Shown: positions 1 through 8,989, counted from the first letter of the stretch. The stretch: DNA of 64,000 bases from Kosakonia sp. SMBL-WEM22 (GCF_014490785.1 NZ_CP051488.1:4973618-5037617), one strand, 5' to 3'. Numbers and translations: made by a program. Notes: generated from the letters alone by a model not told the origin.

Positions 1-55
1 TTAGGTGGTTTTTCATCAGTATAGAATTGCGGCGGAATCTAGCAGAAAGCAAGCA

Positions 56-95
56 AAGAAAAAAGGCGGCAGTGTAAACTGTCGCCTTTTTTCTT
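56..95 (-). terminator. csrC intrinsic terminator
   Basis: Read on the minus strand, the stem GGCGACAG pairs imperfectly with CTGCCGCC around a short loop, and a run of T follows. This ends the CsrC transcript. Confidence 0.8.
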
Positions 96-288
96 GACCC
101 TGCCCCATAAAGGGCTCTACGTTCCCTGTTTGCTGTCAACGTGCCCTGTTTTTCCATTAGCATCAACACTCCGTGTTGCGGTCCCTCTCCTTGTAAACGT
201 CTCCTGACGTGTTCCTCTGGTCTTCGCCTCCTGGCGCTCCCGCCCCCTCGTTCCGTGAGTTATCCTTTCCTGTAAAGCGTCCTGCTAC
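56..288 (-). ncRNA. csrC: CsrC regulatory RNA
   Basis: On the minus strand this stretch carries about a dozen GGA motifs, several in small hairpin loops (AGGA, GGGA), and ends in a GC-rich hairpin followed by a U-run. That is the layout of CsrC, which sequesters the translational regulator CsrA. The 5' end (AGCAGGACGCTTTACAGGA) and the 3' terminator closely resemble E. coli CsrC, and the position next to engB is the E. coli position. The 5' end was set by similarity and may be off by a few bases. The flanking yihI gene would lie to the left, outside the window. Confidence 0.85.
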
Positions 289-523
289 AGGGCGTTACTT
301 TACCTGTCTCAAAGAAAGAGACAAGTATGAATACCCTTACAAACAGTAAATTAAGAGAATTCCATAAAAATAAGCTATTGATTTTTCTAATTTTGACTAT
401 TATTCAACCTGCAATTACTCCGAAAGTTCGCAACCAATAAAGGGCTGATATCCTACAAAGCGCGCGGCAATCACGCACAAACAGCAATGATGCGAGAAAA
501 ACAGCCTTTTACGTGGGTTCAGG

Positions 524-529
524 TATAAT
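524..529 (+). promoter_or_regulatory. putative engB promoter -10 box
   Basis: A perfect TATAAT lies 38 bases before the engB start. The matching -35 region is weak. The 289-523 spacer upstream holds the csrC promoter on the other strand and otherwise only a doubtful 37-codon ORF at 327-440. Confidence 0.45.
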
Positions 530-561
530 CCCCGCATGCTTTAACGATGGAGACGACCGTT

Positions 562-1191
562 TTGACTAACCTGAATTACCAACAGACGCACTTTGTCACC
601 AGTGCGCCTGATATTCGCCACTTACCCGCCGATACCGGCATCGAAGTGGCATTCGCTGGCCGCTCCAACGCCGGAAAATCGAGCGCACTCAACACGCTAA
701 CCAATCAAAAAAGCCTGGCACGCACCTCTAAAACGCCGGGTCGTACGCAGTTAATCAACCTGTTCCAGGTCGCAGAGGGTAAACGTCTTGTCGATCTGCC
801 CGGCTACGGTTATGCCGAAGTGCCGGAAGAGATGAAGATCAAATGGCAGCGCGCGCTGGGTGAATATCTCGAGAAGCGTCAGTGCCTGAAAGGACTGGTG
901 GTGCTGATGGATATCCGCCATCCGTTAAAAGATCTCGATCAGCAGATGATCCACTGGGCAGTGGCAAGCGAGATCCCGGTGCTGGTGTTGTTGACCAAAG
1001 CGGACAAGCTCGCCAGTGGCGCGCGTAAAGCGCAGGTTACGATGGTGCGGGAAGCGGCGATCGCCTTTAACGGAGATGTGCAGGTAGAAGCGTTTTCGTC
1101 GCTGAAAAAACAGGGCGTGGATAAACTGCGCGAGAAGCTGGATAGCTGGTTCTCATCTATTGCGCCAGCAACAGAAGAGGCGGGCGAATAA
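562..1191 (+). CDS. engB: ribosome biogenesis GTPase EngB (YsxC/YihA)
   Basis: This is an essential TRAFAC-class GTPase that assists assembly of the 50S ribosomal subunit in the cytoplasm. The P-loop GRSNAGKSS lies near residues 33-41, the G3 motif DLPGYG follows, and TKAD is the guanine-specificity motif. An in-frame ATG at 547 has no Shine-Dalgarno sequence. Just after it, GGAG at 550-553 is well placed for TTG at 562, which gives a 209-residue protein beginning MTNLNYQQ as in E. coli, so the TTG is preferred. The gene is transcribed divergently from csrC and convergently towards spf. Confidence 0.95.
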   Translation: MTNLNYQQTHFVTSAPDIRHLPADTGIEVAFAGRSNAGKSSALNTLTNQKSLARTSKTPGRTQLINLFQVAEGKRLVDLPGYGYAEVPEEMKIKWQRALGEYLEKRQCLKGLVVLMDIRHPLKDLDQQMIHWAVASEIPVLVLLTKADKLASGARKAQVTMVREAAIAFNGDVQVEAFSSLKKQGVDKLREKLDSWFSSIAPATEEAGE

Positions 1192-1238
1192 CCCTTCTGG
1201 CGCGGCGTCCGCTGCGCTTTATTGCTTTCTTTCGCGCA

Positions 1239-1347
1239 ATAAAAAACGCCCCAGTCATTACTGACTGGGGCGGCTAAATATTCAGCCAAATCCGATTACG
1301 TGAAGTAAAAGGTCTGAAAGATAGAACATCTTACCTCTGTACCCTAC
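1239..1347 (-). ncRNA. spf: Spot 42 small RNA
   Basis: The 109-nt minus-strand sequence is nearly identical to E. coli Spot 42. It begins GTAGGGTACAGAGGTAAGA and ends in the hairpin GCCCCAGTCA...TGACTGGGGC plus a U-run. Spot 42 is an Hfq-dependent RNA that base-pairs with mRNAs of secondary carbon metabolism, and in E. coli CRP-cAMP represses it. It lies immediately downstream of polA on the same strand, the conserved enterobacterial arrangement. Its terminator also faces the convergent engB. Confidence 0.97.
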
Positions 1348-1493
1348 GCGAATAACTCTACTCCCTTTTTGGATCTGGAAAAAGGACTTTTTGTAATTTC
1401 TTTTCAATTTTTACATACGGAATTCTAATGATTGTCACAAAAACGCCGCGTTATGTTGCTTAGTTACAGAAAAGTCCCTTTCCTGCCACAAGC

Positions 1494-4280
1494 TTAGTGC
1501 GCTTGATCCCAGTTTGGTCCGCTTCCCACTTCCACCAGCAGCGGCACATCGAGTTGGGTACTGCTCTCCATCAGTTCATGGATCTTCTTCGTGACCGCCT
1601 CGATATCCTCTTTGTGCACTTCGAACACCAGTTCATCGTGTACCTGCATGATCATTCGCACGCGCGGCTTCTCTTGCTGTAACCACGCATCGACGGCGAT
1701 CATCGCGCGTTTGATGATATCTGCCGCGGTGCCCTGCATCGGGGCGTTGATCGCCGCGCGCTCGGCACCCGCACGGCGGGCAGCGTTGCTCGATTTGATG
1801 TCCGGCAGATAGAGACGGCGGCCATCAAGTGTTTCAACGTACCCGCTCTCTTTCGCCTGTGCCCGGGTGCGCTCCATATACTCCAGCACGCCAGGGTAGC
1901 GCTCGAAGTAGAGATCCATATACTTCTGCGACTCTTTGCGCGGAATATTGAGCTGGCGCGACAGACCAAAGGCGCTCATGCCGTAGATCAAACCGAAGTT
2001 GATCGCTTTCGCGCTGCGGCGCTGCTCATTGCTTACGCTCTCCAGCGGCAGACCAAAGACCTCCGCCGCCGTTGCGCGGTGAATATCCTGACCTTCAGCA
2101 AACGCTTTCAACAAGCCCTTATCCCGCGAGAGGTGCGCCATGATGCGCAGCTCGATCTGCGAATAGTCCGCAGAGACGATGACGTAATCCTTCGGCGCGA
2201 TAAAGGCCTGACGAATACGACGTCCCTCTTCATTACGCACAGGAATGTTTTGCAGGTTGGGATCGGTAGAGGACAAGCGCCCGGTCGCGGTCACCGCCTG
2301 GTGATAAGAGGTATGTACTCTTCCGGTTTTCGGATTGATCATCAGCGGCAGCTTATCGGTATAGGTCGATTTAAGCTTCGCCAGGCCGCGATATTGCAGG
2401 ATCACCTTCGGCAGCGGGTAATCGAGCGCCAGCTCCTCCAGCACCTCTTCTGAAGTCGACGGCGCGCCGCCCGGCGTTTTCTTCAGCGGTTTAATGCCCT
2501 GCTTTTCAAATAGAATGGTTTGCAGCTGCTTGGTCGACGAGAGGTTAAATGCTTCGCCCGCGATCTCATGTGCTTTTTGCTCCAGCTCCGCCAGACGCAG
2601 GGTTAGCTCTTCAGAGTGCTTGTGCAGCACTGCTGGATCGATATTGACGCCGTTACGTTCGATACGCGAAATGACCGGCACCAGCGGCATTTCAATATTC
2701 TGCAAGACATTCAGCGGGCCAGCGTGCTGTTGCAGCTCCGGCCACATCGCCAGATGAAGTTGCAGCGTGACATCGGCATCTTCTGCCGCGTAATGTCCGG
2801 CCTCTTCCAGCGCGATCTGGTTGAAGGTCAGCTGATTTTTGCCTTTTCCGGCGATCTCTTCGAAAGTCACGGTTTTGTGCTTCAACCAGCGTTGAGAGAG
2901 GCTATCCATATCGTGACGGCCAACAACGCTGTTCAGCACGTAGGACTCAAGCATGGTATCAAAGGCGATGCCGCGCAGCTCGATGCCGTAATTTTCCAGC
3001 ACGCCGCGATCGTATTTCAGGTTCTGACCCACTTTGAGAAGCTTTTCATCTTCCAGCAGCGGCTTCAGCAGCTCCAGTGCGCGGTCGCGTGGGATCTGCT
3101 CCGGTGCATCAAGGTAGTCATGGGCAACCGGCACATAGGCCGCTACGCCCGGTTCGATGGCAAAGGAGATGCCGACCAGATTAGCGCTGATGTTATCCAG
3201 GCTGTCCGTTTCCGTATCGAAGGCAAACAGCGCCGCGCTTTTCAGTTTGCCGATCCAGCTCTGCAACGTCTCTTCATCAAGGATAGTGACGTAGTTTTCT
3301 GCCGAAAGTGTGGCGGTCGGGATATCGGGCTCCGCTTCCACTACGATCGTTTCCTGCGGCTTGGCGGCTGGCTTGCTGCCTCTCGCCTGTAGCCATTTAC
3401 CGGCTTCGACATCCGCAGTCCAGCGTTTGAATTCGTAACGCTTAAAGAGCTCCACCAGCTCTTCGGTGGCCGGCTGCTGAACTTCAAGCTGTTCGCTCGT
3501 CAGCTCCAGCGGAACGTCGGTTTTGATGGTCGCCAGTTGGTAAGAGAGGTAAGCCACCTCTTTATTCTGCTCCAGCTTCGCCGCCATGGTTTTCGCACCA
3601 CGGAAGCTCAGTTCGGCAATCTTCTCCGGCGCGGCGTACAGAGAATCCAGGCCGCCCAGCCCTTGTAACAGCGCCTGCGCGGTTTTTTCGCCCACGCCAG
3701 GTACGCCCGGGATGTTATCGGAGGAGTCGCCCATCAGCGCGAGGAAGTCGATAATCAGCTCTGGCGGCACGCCATATTTGGTGACGACCTCTTCCGGCCC
3801 CAAAATGGTGTTGGACATGGTGTTGATCAGTGTGACATTCGGTGTCACCAGCTGCGCCATATCTTTGTCGCCAGTACTGATCAGCACCGGACGCCCTTTT
3901 TTGTCCGCTTCACATGCCAGCGTGCCGATGACGTCATCCGCTTCAACACCCGATACCGCCAGCAGCGGCAGACCCATCGCTTTCACCATCGCATGCAGTG
4001 GCTCAATCTGCGCTCGCAGATCGTCCGGCATTGGCGGGCGGTGAGATTTATAATGTTCGAACAGCTCATCACGGAACGTCTTACCCTTCGCATCAAACAC
4101 CACGGCGACATGCGTCGGCTGATACTGTAGCAACAGGCTGCGCAGCATATTCAACACGCCATACATTGCGCCAGTGGGTTCCCCGACGCTATTAGTCAGA
4201 GGCGGAAACGCATGATACGCGCGATAGAGGTAAGAGGAGCCGTCAACAAGAATGAGTGGGTTTTCGGGGATCTGAACCAT
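1494..4280 (-). CDS. polA: DNA polymerase I
   Basis: This 928-residue enzyme removes RNA primers and fills gaps in replication and repair. An N-terminal 5'-3' exonuclease (about 1-320) is followed by a 3'-5' exonuclease (about 325-515) with FDTETDS, which retains the metal-binding Asp and Glu. The polymerase domain follows, with motif A (DYSQIELR), the O-helix (RRSAKAINFGLIYG) and the catalytic QVHDE near the C-terminus. The reading frame extends 14 codons further upstream, but the start at MVQIP gives the E. coli length and N-terminus. Spot 42 lies directly downstream. Confidence 0.97.
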   Translation of the reverse strand: MVQIPENPLILVDGSSYLYRAYHAFPPLTNSVGEPTGAMYGVLNMLRSLLLQYQPTHVAVVFDAKGKTFRDELFEHYKSHRPPMPDDLRAQIEPLHAMVKAMGLPLLAVSGVEADDVIGTLACEADKKGRPVLISTGDKDMAQLVTPNVTLINTMSNTILGPEEVVTKYGVPPELIIDFLALMGDSSDNIPGVPGVGEKTAQALLQGLGGLDSLYAAPEKIAELSFRGAKTMAAKLEQNKEVAYLSYQLATIKTDVPLELTSEQLEVQQPATEELVELFKRYEFKRWTADVEAGKWLQARGSKPAAKPQETIVVEAEPDIPTATLSAENYVTILDEETLQSWIGKLKSAALFAFDTETDSLDNISANLVGISFAIEPGVAAYVPVAHDYLDAPEQIPRDRALELLKPLLEDEKLLKVGQNLKYDRGVLENYGIELRGIAFDTMLESYVLNSVVGRHDMDSLSQRWLKHKTVTFEEIAGKGKNQLTFNQIALEEAGHYAAEDADVTLQLHLAMWPELQQHAGPLNVLQNIEMPLVPVISRIERNGVNIDPAVLHKHSEELTLRLAELEQKAHEIAGEAFNLSSTKQLQTILFEKQGIKPLKKTPGGAPSTSEEVLEELALDYPLPKVILQYRGLAKLKSTYTDKLPLMINPKTGRVHTSYHQAVTATGRLSSTDPNLQNIPVRNEEGRRIRQAFIAPKDYVIVSADYSQIELRIMAHLSRDKGLLKAFAEGQDIHRATAAEVFGLPLESVSNEQRRSAKAINFGLIYGMSAFGLSRQLNIPRKESQKYMDLYFERYPGVLEYMERTRAQAKESGYVETLDGRRLYLPDIKSSNAARRAGAERAAINAPMQGTAADIIKRAMIAVDAWLQQEKPRVRMIMQVHDELVFEVHKEDIEAVTKKIHELMESSTQLDVPLLVEVGSGPNWDQAH

Positions 4281-4403
4281 GATATCCATGCCTGTTTTTA
4301 AATTTACGCTAAAGGATGCCACAGACAGGGTGAAAACATGAATTTTTCGCGGTAAATGAGGGAAAAGATTTCGCGATCGGCGGGATCCTTCGCAGAAACA
4401 TCC

Positions 4404-4412
4404 TGTGGATAA
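4404..4412 (-). promoter_or_regulatory. DnaA box upstream of polA
   Basis: TTATCCACA, the strongest DnaA-box sequence, is read on the minus strand about 125 bases before the polA start. Direct control of polA by DnaA has been reported in E. coli, so this is a plausible regulatory site. The 4281-4702 stretch also holds the divergent polA and yihG promoters. No gene is visible in it. Confidence 0.6.
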
Positions 4413-4702
4413 GTTTGTGCACAGTTTTTAATTGGCTGGATTTTTGTGGCTTTACGAGGATCGTAAAATTATACAAGCTATTTAAAAACAAAAGGTTAAA
4501 TAGATAAAAAGGATCTCTATTGCTTTTTGGCGATAATCTGCTCTATGTGGATAGAAGAAAAAAGAAGTTGCTTTCTTTGATGTTTTCCAACAAAGGCACA
4601 GCATAAGGTTTCCACCTTGCTACCCTCGCTTTTCTGATAAAATCAGTGCCTTGCACACCTTTTAGCGAGCGTTTTGCTGCTAACTTTTTGAAATATTTAA
4701 TC

Positions 4703-5611
4703 ATGTCGAGACTACCCGCGGTTACGACGCTCTTTTTTAGCGTTCTGTTAACCATTTTGCTTACGATTGTTTGCTCTTTGCCGATCATTTTCGCCGGCCT
4801 GCTAAAGCTGCTTATTCCGATCCCACGTTTTTGGCGAGCGATCTCAGCATTCTGTAATTTTATGATGTCTTGCTGGTGCGAAGGCCTCTACTGGCTGCTG
4901 CGCCTCAATCCCCAGCTGGAATGGGATATCCAGGGGCTGGAGGGATTGAATAAGAGAAACTGGTATCTGCTTATTTGTAACCATCACAGCTGGGCGGATA
5001 TCGTGGTGCTGTGCGTGCTGTTTCGCAAACAGATCCCGATGAACAAATATTTCCTGAAACAGCAACTCGCCTGGGTGCCCTTTATTGGCCTGGCATGCTG
5101 GGCGCTCGATATGCCTTTCATGCGCCGCTACTCAAGAGGCTATCTCCTGCGCCATCCCGAAAAGCGGGGTAAGGATGTTGAGACAACGCGCCGTTCGTGT
5201 GAGAAGTTTCGCCTGCATCCGACAACGATGGTGAATTTTGTCGAAGGATCGCGTTTTACAGAGGAGAAACGGCGCCAGACACGCTCTTCGTTTAAGCATC
5301 TGTTGCCGCCAAAAGCAGCGGGTATCGCGATGGCACTAAATGTTCTGGGTAAACAGTTCGACAAGTTATTGGATGTGACGCTGTGCTACCCGGAAAACGA
5401 TCGCACTCCCTTTTTCGACATGCTCAGCGGCAAATTGACCCGTATCGTTGTGCGCATTGATTTGCTGCCGGTTCATGAAGGGTTGCACGGCGATTATATT
5501 AATGACAAGAATTTTAAGCGCAGCTTTCAGCAGTGGCTGAATGGGTTGTGGCTCGCGAAAGATGAACGCATTAGCGCCATCAAAGCCACCTGTAAAAACG
5601 CCGGTCACTGA
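4703..5611 (+). CDS. yihG: 1-acyl-sn-glycerol-3-phosphate acyltransferase-like protein YihG
   Basis: This is an inner-membrane acyltransferase of the PlsC/LPLAT family. E. coli YihG acts as a lysophosphatidate acyltransferase with a preference for cis-vaccenate. A hydrophobic N-terminal segment (about residues 5-40) precedes the catalytic NHHSWAD (NHX4D), and FVEGSRFT is the second acyltransferase motif. The start is uncertain. ATG at 4703 gives 302 residues, the frame opens upstream at GTG 4646, and homology to E. coli continues about 9 residues upstream of the ATG, where a TTT sits at the equivalent of the E. coli start. The gene converges on dsbA. Confidence 0.88.
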   Translation: MSRLPAVTTLFFSVLLTILLTIVCSLPIIFAGLLKLLIPIPRFWRAISAFCNFMMSCWCEGLYWLLRLNPQLEWDIQGLEGLNKRNWYLLICNHHSWADIVVLCVLFRKQIPMNKYFLKQQLAWVPFIGLACWALDMPFMRRYSRGYLLRHPEKRGKDVETTRRSCEKFRLHPTTMVNFVEGSRFTEEKRRQTRSSFKHLLPPKAAGIAMALNVLGKQFDKLLDVTLCYPENDRTPFFDMLSGKLTRIVVRIDLLPVHEGLHGDYINDKNFKRSFQQWLNGLWLAKDERISAIKATCKNAGH

Positions 5612-5623
5612 CCGGCGTTATCT

Positions 5624-6247
5624 TTACTTCTTCTCAACCAGGAACTTCACCGTATCAGCGTAGCTTTTCACAAACGCATCAAGGCTGCTGCCGTCCATAC
5701 CGCGTTGATCGATCTGGTATTTACCATTGACGAACATCGCCGGTACACCCTGCAACTGCAGATCGGCCGCGGCTTTCTCTTGCTGAGCAACCAGAGATTT
5801 CACTACGAAACTGTTCCAGGCGGCGTCATACTCTTCGCCCTTAACGCCAGCTTTGATGAATACGTTACGAATGTCAGCAACGGTTTGAACAGTCTGCGTT
5901 TTTTGTACCGCTTCGAACATCGGAGAGCTGATTTTATCTTCCACGCCCAGCGCCATCGCTACGGCCCAAGCCTGCGTCATCTCTTTGCCCAGCGGCCCGA
6001 GGAACTCGACGTGGTATTTGGTCATTTTTGTCCCTTCAGGCAGCTTCTTCTTCACTGCTTCAGAGACGTGCCACACCTGCTCAAAGTCGTAGCAGTGCGG
6101 GCAGTAGAATGAGAAGAATTCCAGCACCTGCGGTTCGCCGGCGACCGGTTTATCCAGCGTGTTGTACTGCTTACCTTCGGTAATGTCTGCTGCCGAAGCG
6201 CTAAATGCCAGAATCATTCCTGCCAGCGCCAGCCAAATCTTCTTCAT
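5624..6247 (-). CDS. dsbA: thiol:disulfide interchange protein DsbA
   Basis: This periplasmic oxidoreductase introduces disulfide bonds into newly exported proteins and is reoxidised by DsbB. A signal peptide (MKKIWLALAG...SASA) covers residues 1-19. The active site CPHC is at precursor positions 49-52, and the cis-proline motif GVPAM appears near residue 166. The ATG at 6247 has a good GGAGAG Shine-Dalgarno, while a TTG two codons upstream does not. It lies 16 bases downstream of srkA on the same strand, as in the E. coli srkA-dsbA operon, where transcription is partly Cpx-dependent. Confidence 0.97.
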   Translation of the reverse strand: MKKIWLALAGMILAFSASAADITEGKQYNTLDKPVAGEPQVLEFFSFYCPHCYDFEQVWHVSEAVKKKLPEGTKMTKYHVEFLGPLGKEMTQAWAVAMALGVEDKISSPMFEAVQKTQTVQTVADIRNVFIKAGVKGEEYDAAWNSFVVKSLVAQQEKAAADLQLQGVPAMFVNGKYQIDQRGMDGSSLDAFVKSYADTVKFLVEKK

Positions 6248-6263
6248 GGTCAACTCTCTCCGT

Positions 6264-7250
6264 TTAATACATGGGGGTTAATGCTAAAGGGGGTTCTTGC
6301 AGAACCTTCACCTGTTCAAGAAAAATATGCGTCTGATTGCGCCAATGATCTTCGCTGTTCAACCAGGGGAAATTTTTAGGAAACGCAGGATCGTCCCAGC
6401 GGCGGATAAGCCACGCCAGATAGTAGACCAGACGCATGGCGCGCAGCGGTTCAATCAGGGCAAGCTCCGCGGTATCAAACTCACAAAACTCTTCGTAGGC
6501 TTCAACGATCATCTCCAGCTGCATGCGCTGCTCGGCTTTGTCACCGTGCAGCAACATCCATAAATCTTGCACCGCCGGGCCATTACGCGCATCGTCTAAA
6601 TCGACAAACATTGGGCCATCGCGCCAGAGAATATTCCCGGCATGGCAATCTCCATGCAGACGCAGCACATTGGCGCGATTATGCCACTGCGCCATAACAG
6701 CATCGATAAGCTTATCAACTGCGCTCAGAAACGCCTCTTTTAAGCTTGCGGGGATCAGCGCTGTAGTCTCAAAAAGCTGGCGCGGCTCGATCAAGTATTC
6801 GTTAACGCCCATGTCAGGACGATGGGTAAAGCGCTGTTGACGGCCGGTTTGGTGCAAGCGCCCGAGGTAGCGGCCAACCCACTCCATTTGATCAAGATTA
6901 TCCGCTTCGAACTGGCGGCCGCCAACGCTCGGGAAAACGGCGAAGAGAAAATCCTCATGGGTGAGCAATGTTTGATGGTTAAACGCGAGTGGTGCGGCGA
7001 CCGGCACATCATTCTCTTGCAAGTCGAGCGCAAATTGATGCTCTTCACGTATCTGTTCCGCTGACCAGCGCTGCGGACGGTAGAACTTCACGACATAGCG
7101 GCGGCGATCTTCGTCCTGAAATTGATAAACACGGTTTTCGTAGCTATTAAGCGGAGTGAGGCCGGAATCGACCCGGATCCCCTGCGCGAAGAGCGCATCC
7201 ATGATGGTATCCGGGTGAAGCGTCTGGAAAGTAAAAGCGTTACAGGTCAT
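6264..7250 (-). CDS. srkA: stress response kinase A (YihE/RdoA)
   Basis: This is a 328-residue cytoplasmic Ser/Thr protein kinase of the aminoglycoside-phosphotransferase fold, reported in E. coli to protect against stress-induced cell death. The catalytic loop reads LHGDCHAGN, and the metal-binding motif is VDLDDA. N- and C-terminal sequences and length match E. coli SrkA. It is the first gene of a two-gene unit with dsbA. Confidence 0.95.
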   Translation of the reverse strand: MTCNAFTFQTLHPDTIMDALFAQGIRVDSGLTPLNSYENRVYQFQDEDRRRYVVKFYRPQRWSAEQIREEHQFALDLQENDVPVAAPLAFNHQTLLTHEDFLFAVFPSVGGRQFEADNLDQMEWVGRYLGRLHQTGRQQRFTHRPDMGVNEYLIEPRQLFETTALIPASLKEAFLSAVDKLIDAVMAQWHNRANVLRLHGDCHAGNILWRDGPMFVDLDDARNGPAVQDLWMLLHGDKAEQRMQLEMIVEAYEEFCEFDTAELALIEPLRAMRLVYYLAWLIRRWDDPAFPKNFPWLNSEDHWRNQTHIFLEQVKVLQEPPLALTPMY

Positions 7251-7325
7251 CCTGGGATCCGAAAATACGACGAATGATTCAGGATATCATTTTGGGCCGT
7301 TTTCGGTGGCTCCTCTTACAAGGTT

Positions 7326-7595
7326 TTACTCTTTAATCACGCCGCGGGCGCGCAGTAACGCGGTTTTGAAATCCTCTTCGTAATCTTTTTGAATGCCCGG
7401 GATCGCTGCGTCCTTTGCCGAGTCGCGCATTTTCAGGTGATAGATCAGGATGTCATCACTTAAATCTGCCAGTCCGCCCTCGTAACCTGACTCTTGCGCC
7501 AGTTTCTGCAAAAATTGCATTAAATTGAGTTCGGGTTCTTTCTGCCACGCTGGCTGAAGAAGTTCGATAACTTCGTTGAGGCGTTTACATTTCAT
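7326..7595 (-). CDS. yihD: conserved protein YihD (DUF1040)
   Basis: This 89-residue acidic protein has no known biochemical function and is almost identical to E. coli YihD. The frame extends 10 codons upstream, but AAGGAG eight bases before ATG 7595 fixes the start at MKCKRLNE. It is divergent from mobA, with 69 bases between the starts for both promoters. Confidence 0.92.
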   Translation of the reverse strand: MKCKRLNEVIELLQPAWQKEPELNLMQFLQKLAQESGYEGGLADLSDDILIYHLKMRDSAKDAAIPGIQKDYEEDFKTALLRARGVIKE

Positions 7596-7664
7596 GTATC
7601 TGCTCCTTATTTTGTGTTCCGACACGTTATCAAGGTCAAACCCACATTAAAAGAGGCGTTATTG

Positions 7665-8249
7665 GTGAAGGATAGCAGTGCAGTAATCGGCGTCGTGCTG
7701 GCTGGCGGCAAAGCCTCGCGCATGGCAGGTAAAGACAAAGGCTTACTGGTGCTTAACGATAAACCGCTCTGGCAACATGTCGCTGAAAGATTAGCGCCGC
7801 AGGTAGAGAGTGTGGTGATCAGCGCCAATCGTAACCTTGATGCCTATCGCCTTAGTGGCCTGCCGGTCATTGAGGATACGCTAGGTGACTTCCCGGGTCC
7901 GCTGGCGGGTATGCTCGCTGCGTTACAACAGTGCGAAAGCGAATGGTTTCTCTTTTGCCCCTGTGACACGCCCTATATTCCAGGCGATCTCTTATCGTGT
8001 TTAGTGGCAGGCCGCGGGCAGGCTCCGGCAGTGTGGGTGCATGATGGCGAACGCGATCATCCGGTCATCGCTCTGCTTCATCGGGACCTTTTACCGCGAC
8101 TGGAAGCGTGGCTGGCACAGGGAGAACGCAGGGTGATGAAGTTTATGTATGAAGCAGGCGGGCATGCGGTTGATTTCAGTGATTGCCGCGCGACATTCGC
8201 CAATGTGAATACGCCTGAGGATCTCGCACGCTGGCAGGAGAAATCATGA
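7665..8249 (+). CDS. mobA: molybdenum cofactor guanylyltransferase MobA
   Basis: MobA transfers GMP from GTP to molybdopterin, making the bis-MGD cofactor used by nitrate, formate and DMSO/TMAO enzymes. The nucleotidyltransferase signature LAGGKASRM...DKGLL lies near the N-terminus and CPCDTPYIP near the middle. The frame opens at GTG 7614, but AGAGG at 7652-7656 favours GTG at 7665, giving 194 residues as in E. coli. The stop overlaps the mobB start by four bases (ATGA), which indicates translational coupling. Confidence 0.94.
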   Translation: MKDSSAVIGVVLAGGKASRMAGKDKGLLVLNDKPLWQHVAERLAPQVESVVISANRNLDAYRLSGLPVIEDTLGDFPGPLAGMLAALQQCESEWFLFCPCDTPYIPGDLLSCLVAGRGQAPAVWVHDGERDHPVIALLHRDLLPRLEAWLAQGERRVMKFMYEAGGHAVDFSDCRATFANVNTPEDLARWQEKS

Positions 8250-8761
8250 TCCCATTACTTGCGGTGGCGGCCTGGAGCGGAACGGGTAAGACCACGCTAT
8301 TGAAAAAGCTGATTCCTGCTCTTTGCGCGCGAGGAGTTCGTCCAGGCTTAATCAAGCATACCCATCATGATATGGATGTTGATACGCCGGGCAAGGATAG
8401 TTATGAGCTACGCAAGGCAGGCGCAGCGCAGACGCTGGTCGCCAGCAGCCAGCGCTGGGCATTAATGACGGAAACGCCTGATGAAACGGAGCTAGATCTT
8501 GGCTGGCTGGTTAGTAGGATGGATGAGACAAGGCTGGATCTGGTGTTAGTCGAAGGCTTTAAACATGAACCAGTGCCGAAGATCCTGCTCTGGCGCGAAG
8601 ATTGCGGACACGACGTTACTGAATTAACGATAGATGAACATGTCATCGCGGTAGCGAGCGACGTTGCTTTAACGCTGAAGATACCGGTGTTGGATCTTAA
8701 TGATATTGAGGGAGTGGCAGAGTTTGTTCTGCACTGGTTAGCGCAGAAAGAGGCTGTTTGA
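8246..8761 (+). CDS. mobB: molybdopterin-guanine dinucleotide biosynthesis adaptor MobB
   Basis: This is a 171-residue P-loop GTPase that assists MobA. The Walker A motif AWSGTGKTTLL is at residues 9-19, and a Walker B-like VEGFKHE follows in the middle. It is coupled to mobA by a 4-base overlap. It converges on the rrn operon and shares a bidirectional terminator with it. Confidence 0.94.
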   Translation: MIPLLAVAAWSGTGKTTLLKKLIPALCARGVRPGLIKHTHHDMDVDTPGKDSYELRKAGAAQTLVASSQRWALMTETPDETELDLGWLVSRMDETRLDLVLVEGFKHEPVPKILLWREDCGHDVTELTIDEHVIAVASDVALTLKIPVLDLNDIEGVAEFVLHWLAQKEAV

Positions 8762-8802
8762 GTGCTCTACGGCTATTTTATTTGCCGCTCTTTGGCGCAA
8801 AA

Positions 8803-8838
8803 AGCAAAAAACCCCAGCCGTGAGGCTGGGGTTCTTCT
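8803..8838 (-). terminator. rrn operon terminator (bidirectional)
   Basis: The hairpin ACCCCAGCC-GTGA-GGCTGGGGT is followed on the minus strand by a T-rich run. It ends the rrn transcript and, read on the plus strand, can also end mobAB transcription. Unlike E. coli rrnC, no tRNA gene lies between 5S and the terminator. Confidence 0.85.
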
Positions 8839-8844
8839 TATTTG

Positions 8845-8964
8845 ATGCCTGGCAGTTCCCTACTCTCGCATGGGGAGACCCCACACTACCATCGGCGCTA
8901 CGGCGTTTCACTTCTGAGTTCGGCATGGGGTCAGGTGGGACCACCGCGCTGTTGCCGCCAGGCA
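8845..8964 (-). rRNA. rrf: 5S ribosomal RNA
   Basis: The 120-nt sequence begins TGCCTGGCGGC and ends GAACTGCCAGGCAT on the minus strand, almost identical to E. coli 5S. The terminal ten bases pair as helix I. Confidence 0.98.
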
Positions 8965-8989
8965 AATTCTTTGTGCTCCGTCCTGTGTC

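Noticed and set aside
1..55. Start of yihI on the minus strand (ATG at 16-14)
   Set aside because: Only five codons would be inside the window, they do not match the YihI N-terminus I know, and no ribosome-binding site is seen.
2616..3392. 258-codon frame opposite polA
   Set aside because: Shadow frame antisense to conserved polymerase sequence; no family resemblance or start signal.
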